DNA of 64,000 bases from Pseudomonas sp. SL4(2022) (GTDB lineage Bacteria; Pseudomonadota; Gammaproteobacteria; Pseudomonadales; Pseudomonadaceae), in NCBI RefSeq assembly GCF_026625725.1, contig NZ_CP113060.1, positions 4,284,001 to 4,348,000 of the forward strand, written 5' to 3'. Position numbers and translations under genes: made by a program. The number at the start of each line of letters is the position of its first letter. The stretch's first letter is position 1. A model generated the notes under the pieces. It worked only from the letters and a program-made list of their open reading frames with translations. It was not told the DNA's origin and searched no databases. Below, piece by piece: positions 60,577 through 64,000 of the stretch.

Positions 60577-61490
60577 AGCGCCGGCACCTCACGTAGCAAC
60601 CACTGCACCAGGCTGCCGGCACCATGCCCAGCGGGGTCGGCGCGCTCGCGCAGGCGATGGCCGACCACTGACGGCAGCACGGCCTGTACATCTTCTGGAA
60701 TCACATAATCACGCCCGGCGAGGAAGGCCCAGGCTTTCGCAGCCGCGAGCAGTGCCAGGCTGGCCCGAGGTGACAGGCCCCAGGCGAATTGCGGCTGGGT
60801 GCGGGTGGCATCGACCAGGCGCAGCACGTAGTCGATCAATGCATCACTGGCGCGCACTTTCGGCACTTCGGCCTGCACCAGCGCCAGTTCAGCGTGGTCC
60901 AGCAGCGCTGGCAAAGTGGGCAGCAGGGAGCGCCGCGAGTCGCCCAGCAGCAGGGCCTTTTCCGCGGCCTTACCGGGATAGCCGAGCGACAGACGCATCA
61001 AAAAACGGTCCAGCTGCGACTCAGGCAAGGCAAAGGTGCCGCCCTGGCTGACCGGGTTCTGCGTGGCGATTACAAAGAAGGGTTCCGGCAGTGGCCGGGT
61101 CGCGCCTTCGATGGTCACTTGGCCCTCCTCCATGGCTTCGAGCAGCGCACTCTGGCTTTTCGGCGTGGCGCGGTTGATCTCATCGGCCAGCACCAGCTCA
61201 GCGAAAATCGGCCCCGGATGGAAGATAAATTGCCCGCTGTCCTTATCGAACACCGAGGTACCGAGGATGTCACCGGGCAGCAAGTCGGAAGTGAACTGGA
61301 TGCGCTGGAAGCTCAGGCCCAGCACCTTGGCCAGGGCATGGCTGAGGGTGGTTTTGCCCATACCGGGCAAGTCCTCGATCAACAGATGGCCCTGGGCCAA
61401 CAAACACGTCAGTGCCAAACGCACCTGCGGCTCCTTGCCCAGAAGCACGTGATTGACCGTCTGCAGCACAGTTTCCAATTTGGCGCGCAT
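60573..61490 (-). CDS. MoxR-family AAA+ ATPase
   Basis: A 305-residue AAA ATPase: Walker A DLPGMGKTTLSHALA, Walker B AELVLADEINRATPKSQSALLEAMEEG (read as LVLADEINRA), sensor I VIATQNPVSQGGTFALPE and the C-terminal helical lid with LSPRASLALLAAAKAWA. AAGGAG precedes the ATG. First gene of the moxR-DUF58-tgpA operon; it likely acts as a chaperone or remodeler for the DUF58 and TgpA proteins. Confidence 0.95.
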   Translation of the reverse strand: MRAKLETVLQTVNHVLLGKEPQVRLALTCLLAQGHLLIEDLPGMGKTTLSHALAKVLGLSFQRIQFTSDLLPGDILGTSVFDKDSGQFIFHPGPIFAELVLADEINRATPKSQSALLEAMEEGQVTIEGATRPLPEPFFVIATQNPVSQGGTFALPESQLDRFLMRLSLGYPGKAAEKALLLGDSRRSLLPTLPALLDHAELALVQAEVPKVRASDALIDYVLRLVDATRTQPQFAWGLSPRASLALLAAAKAWAFLAGRDYVIPEDVQAVLPSVVGHRLRERADPAGHGAGSLVQWLLREVPAL

Positions 61491-61659
61491 GTATCACTCC
61501 TTTAAAACCGATTGGTGATGCTACTGCGCCGCGTTGCCACGGCATAGCGGCTGGAAACCTTTACTGACGAACTTGTGAGCCATTCAATTGATCAAAGCTA
61601 ACACCCACCTCGTTTGTGGTGTTTAGGCTAAAGACCCGAACAGCGCTGGAGCAGATCAA

Positions 61660-64000
61660 ATGCAAGCGCCATCTGGCCATAACTGGCACGCCCTGCCAGC
61701 GCATCAAAGCCTGCAGCACCTCAACAGCAGCAGCCAAGGCCTGGACAGTGCTGACGCCGCCCAGCGGCTCAGCGAGCACGGCCTCAACCTGCTGCCGCAA
61801 CAACAGGCCAACGGGCCGCTAAAGCGCTTTGCCCTGCAGTTTCACAACCTGCTGATCTACGTCCTGCTCGGCGCCTGCCTGCTCACCCTGCTACTGGGCG
61901 AATGGCTCGACAGCGCGGTGATCTTTGCCGTGGTGCTGATCAATGCGCTGGTCGGTTTTGTTCAGGAAGGCAAAGCTCAGCACGCCATGCTGGCGATTCA
62001 GCAGATGCTCAGCCTGGAAAGCCGGGTACGGCGCAACGGCCAGGTGCACAGCATTGCCGCCGAACAGCTGGTACCCGGCGACTGGGTGCTGCTGGAGGCC
62101 GGCGACCGCGTGCCCGCCGACCTGCGCCTGCTGGAGACCCGCGACCTGCGTATTGACGAGGCCGCACTGACCGGTGAATCCCTACCCGTGGATAAACACC
62201 ACGATGCCGTAGCCACCTCGGCCAGCCTGGCCGACCGCCGCAGCATGGCCTATTCCGGCACCCTGGTGAATGCCGGCAGCGCTGCGGGCGTGGTGGTGGC
62301 CACGGCCAAGCAGACCGAGCTGGGCAAGATCAGTCACATGCTTGAAAGCGTGGTCAGCCTGCAAACGCCGCTGCTGGTCGACATGGCCAAATTTGCCCGC
62401 CACCTGACCCTGGGCATTCTCGTTCTGGCGCTGCTGACCTTTGCCTTTGGCATCCTGCTGCGGGGTTACAGCGCCGAGGACATGCTGCTGGCCGCAGTCA
62501 GCCTGGCGGTGGCGGCCATTCCGGAAGGCCTGCCGGCGGTGCTGACGATCATCCTCGCCCTCGGCGTGCAGCGCATGGCCAAGCGCCGGGCGATCATTCG
62601 CCACCTGCCAGCGGTGGAAAGCCTCGGCGCGGTCACAGTGATCTGCTCGGACAAGACCGGCACCCTGACGTGCAATGAAATGACCGTACAGCAGGTGTTT
62701 ACCGCCGCTCACCATTACCGCGTAGACGGCGTCGGCTATGCGCCCCAGGGCAGCATTCACGGTGATGACGGCCAACTGTGCCAACTAGGCGCTGCCGATG
62801 ATCTGCGTGAACTCGCGCGTGCCGGGCTGCTGGCCACTAACGCCAGCCTGCGCAGTGGCGAGAACGGCTGGTGCATCACTGGCGACCCCACCGAAGCCGC
62901 CCTGCTGACCCTGGCCGGCAAGGTCGGTCTGGAGCTGCAGCAGGAGGCGCACAACCTGCCGCAGGTCGATGTCATCCCCTTCAGTTCCGAGCAACGCTGC
63001 ACCGCCAGTCTGCACCATGACCATGCTCGCCATGGTCTGATCTATATGATCGGTGCCCCGGAACGCGTGCTCGAAGCCTGCAACCGCCAATGGCGTGACG
63101 GCCATCCCGAACCGCTGGACCCACGCCACTGGCATCAGGCCCTGGACAGCGGCACCCACCAGGGCCTGCGTATGCTTGGCCTGGCCATTCGGCCGCTCGG
63201 CGAACCGCAGCAGAGCCTCGATTATCAGGACTTGGACGGCGATTACGTGCTGCTCGGCCTGGTCGGCATGCTCGACCCGCCACGCGAGGAAGCCATTGTC
63301 GCCATTGCGGACTGCCACAGCGCTGGCATCGCGGTGAAGATGATCACCGGCGACCATGCCGGCACCGCCAGCGCCATTGCCCAACGCCTTGGCCTGGGCG
63401 GTGGCAAACCGCTGACCGGGGCCGAACTCGACAGCCTCAGCGACAGCCAGCTGGATCTGCTACTCCCCATCACCAGCGTATTCGCCCGCACCAGCCCGGC
63501 GCACAAGCTACGCCTGGTTGAACGCCTGCAAGCCTGCGGCGCGAGGGTGGCCATGACCGGCGATGGGGTCAACGATGCGCCCGCGCTGAAACGCGCCGAC
63601 ATCGGCGTGGCCATGGGCATCAAGGGCACGGAAGCTGCCAAGGAGGCCGCGCAGATGGTGCTGGCCGACGACAACTTCGCCACCATCACCCACGCCATCG
63701 AAGAAGGCCGGGTGGTTTACGACAACCTGGAAAAATCCATTTTGTTTATCCTCCCCACCAGTGGTGGACAGTCACTTACTCTACTGGCGGCCATCGCCCT
63801 GGGACTGACCTTGCCGATCACCCCACTGCAGATTCTCTGGATCAATATGATCACCGCTGTGACCCTGGCGCTGGCACTGGCGTTTGAGCCGGCAGAAGCC
63901 AACCTGATGCGCCGCCCACCACGTGATCCCAAGGTCAATCTGCTCAGCCACCACCTGCTCTGGCGCGTAGTGTTTATCGCGGTGCTGATGACCCTGGCCA
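61660..64000 (+). CDS. Cation-transporting P-type ATPase (P2 type), 3' end cut by window edge
   Basis: About 780 codons are visible of a ~900-residue pump. Actuator motif AALTGESLPV, the ion-site helix AAIPEGLPAVLTIILALGVQ with PEGLP, phosphorylation motif with Asp331 in CSDKTGTLT, nucleotide-binding region, and TGDGVNDAPALKRADIGVAMG are all present, as is the N-terminal cation-ATPase domain (LSEHGLNLLP). PEGLP and the overall order fit P2A calcium/manganese-type pumps; Mg or Na/K-like specificity cannot be excluded. GGAG lies 8 bases before the ATG. Divergent from moxR. Confidence 0.94.
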   Translation, partial: MQAPSGHNWHALPAHQSLQHLNSSSQGLDSADAAQRLSEHGLNLLPQQQANGPLKRFALQFHNLLIYVLLGACLLTLLLGEWLDSAVIFAVVLINALVGFVQEGKAQHAMLAIQQMLSLESRVRRNGQVHSIAAEQLVPGDWVLLEAGDRVPADLRLLETRDLRIDEAALTGESLPVDKHHDAVATSASLADRRSMAYSGTLVNAGSAAGVVVATAKQTELGKISHMLESVVSLQTPLLVDMAKFARHLTLGILVLALLTFAFGILLRGYSAEDMLLAAVSLAVAAIPEGLPAVLTIILALGVQRMAKRRAIIRHLPAVESLGAVTVICSDKTGTLTCNEMTVQQVFTAAHHYRVDGVGYAPQGSIHGDDGQLCQLGAADDLRELARAGLLATNASLRSGENGWCITGDPTEAALLTLAGKVGLELQQEAHNLPQVDVIPFSSEQRCTASLHHDHARHGLIYMIGAPERVLEACNRQWRDGHPEPLDPRHWHQALDSGTHQGLRMLGLAIRPLGEPQQSLDYQDLDGDYVLLGLVGMLDPPREEAIVAIADCHSAGIAVKMITGDHAGTASAIAQRLGLGGGKPLTGAELDSLSDSQLDLLLPITSVFARTSPAHKLRLVERLQACGARVAMTGDGVNDAPALKRADIGVAMGIKGTEAAKEAAQMVLADDNFATITHAIEEGRVVYDNLEKSILFILPTSGGQSLTLLAAIALGLTLPITPLQILWINMITAVTLALALAFEPAEANLMRRPPRDPKVNLLSHHLLWRVVFIAVLMTLA

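Noticed and set aside
61561..61803. 80-codon minus-strand frame upstream of and overlapping the P-type ATPase start
   Set aside because: Overlaps the strongly supported ATPase gene with a GGAG-preceded ATG; no domain found.
1..64000. CRISPR arrays, rRNA or tRNA genes
   Set aside because: No regularly spaced repeats, no CCA-ended cloverleaf sequence and no rRNA-like conserved stretches were seen on either strand.

Overview
The window is a typical gamma-proteobacterial chromosome segment from a Pseudomonas. The evidence is gene content and order: dusA–tal–rssC/rssB–PilZ–mlaA–HAD-like–DUF4404–queF follows a familiar Pseudomonas order, and there is an lipA–lif lipase/foldase pair, a TgpA/DUF58/MoxR cluster, a polyphosphate:AMP phosphotransferase, three chemoreceptors and many LysR regulators. 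Base composition is GC-rich except in a few patches. No rRNA, tRNA, CRISPR array or intact mobile element was seen. The first and last genes (a LysR regulator and a P-type ATPase) are cut by the window ends.

Layout. 1–3446: a truncated LysR regulator divergent from a VOC protein, an Old Yellow Enzyme, a small quinol-monooxygenase-like protein and an alcohol/quinone dehydrogenase (likely electrophile or quinone detoxification). 3447–4781: dusA, preceded by a scar holding the first ~20 codons of a tyrosine-recombinase gene. 4823–11772: transaldolase, the RssB/RssC-like phosphatase/antagonist pair, PilZ, MlaA, a HAD-fold protein without its nucleophile, DUF4404, queF and pyrF. 11917–19411: a DUF1127/LysR divergon, a frameshifted TauE/SafE permease, two more LysR genes, arfB, ccoG and a MocR-type regulator. 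19412–20746: an atypical island with a choloylglycine-hydrolase-family gene broken by a 7-bp tandem duplication. 21061–26333: a secreted small protein paired with a GGDEF/EAL enzyme, a membrane hydrolase and a chemoreceptor.

26390–32709 is a tyrosine/phenylalanine degradation block: hpd–hmgA–fahA–maiA in one tightly packed minus-strand operon, the eroded remains of an SNF-family symporter, and an aromatic-amino-acid-type permease; a TyrR/PhhR-like box lies upstream of hpd. 33040–42666 holds an ABC exporter, a DsbA-like protein, trhO, a 141-bp quasi-palindromic repeat against the stop codon of a bolA-like gene, fumC, a flavodoxin-fold reductase and a DMT transporter.

43129–45308 is the most distinctive segment: an AT-richer two-gene unit with a stand-alone BLUF blue-light photoreceptor followed 26 bases later by a methyl-accepting chemotaxis protein and closed by a strong bidirectional terminator. 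It looks like an acquired light-sensing/taxis module. 45378–51151 carries a thiolase, polyphosphate:AMP phosphotransferase and the lipA–lif operon (lif is frameshifted at a C7 run). 51174–64000 holds DoxX, an MltF-like transglycosylase, a TatD nuclease, a third chemoreceptor, a thioesterase, a CHAD protein, the moxR–DUF58–tgpA operon and a cation P-type ATPase running off the end.

Two frameshifts (TauE/SafE and lif) both sit in runs of seven C on the plus strand and both are repaired by one extra C, so a sequencing homopolymer error is a serious alternative to real inactivation.
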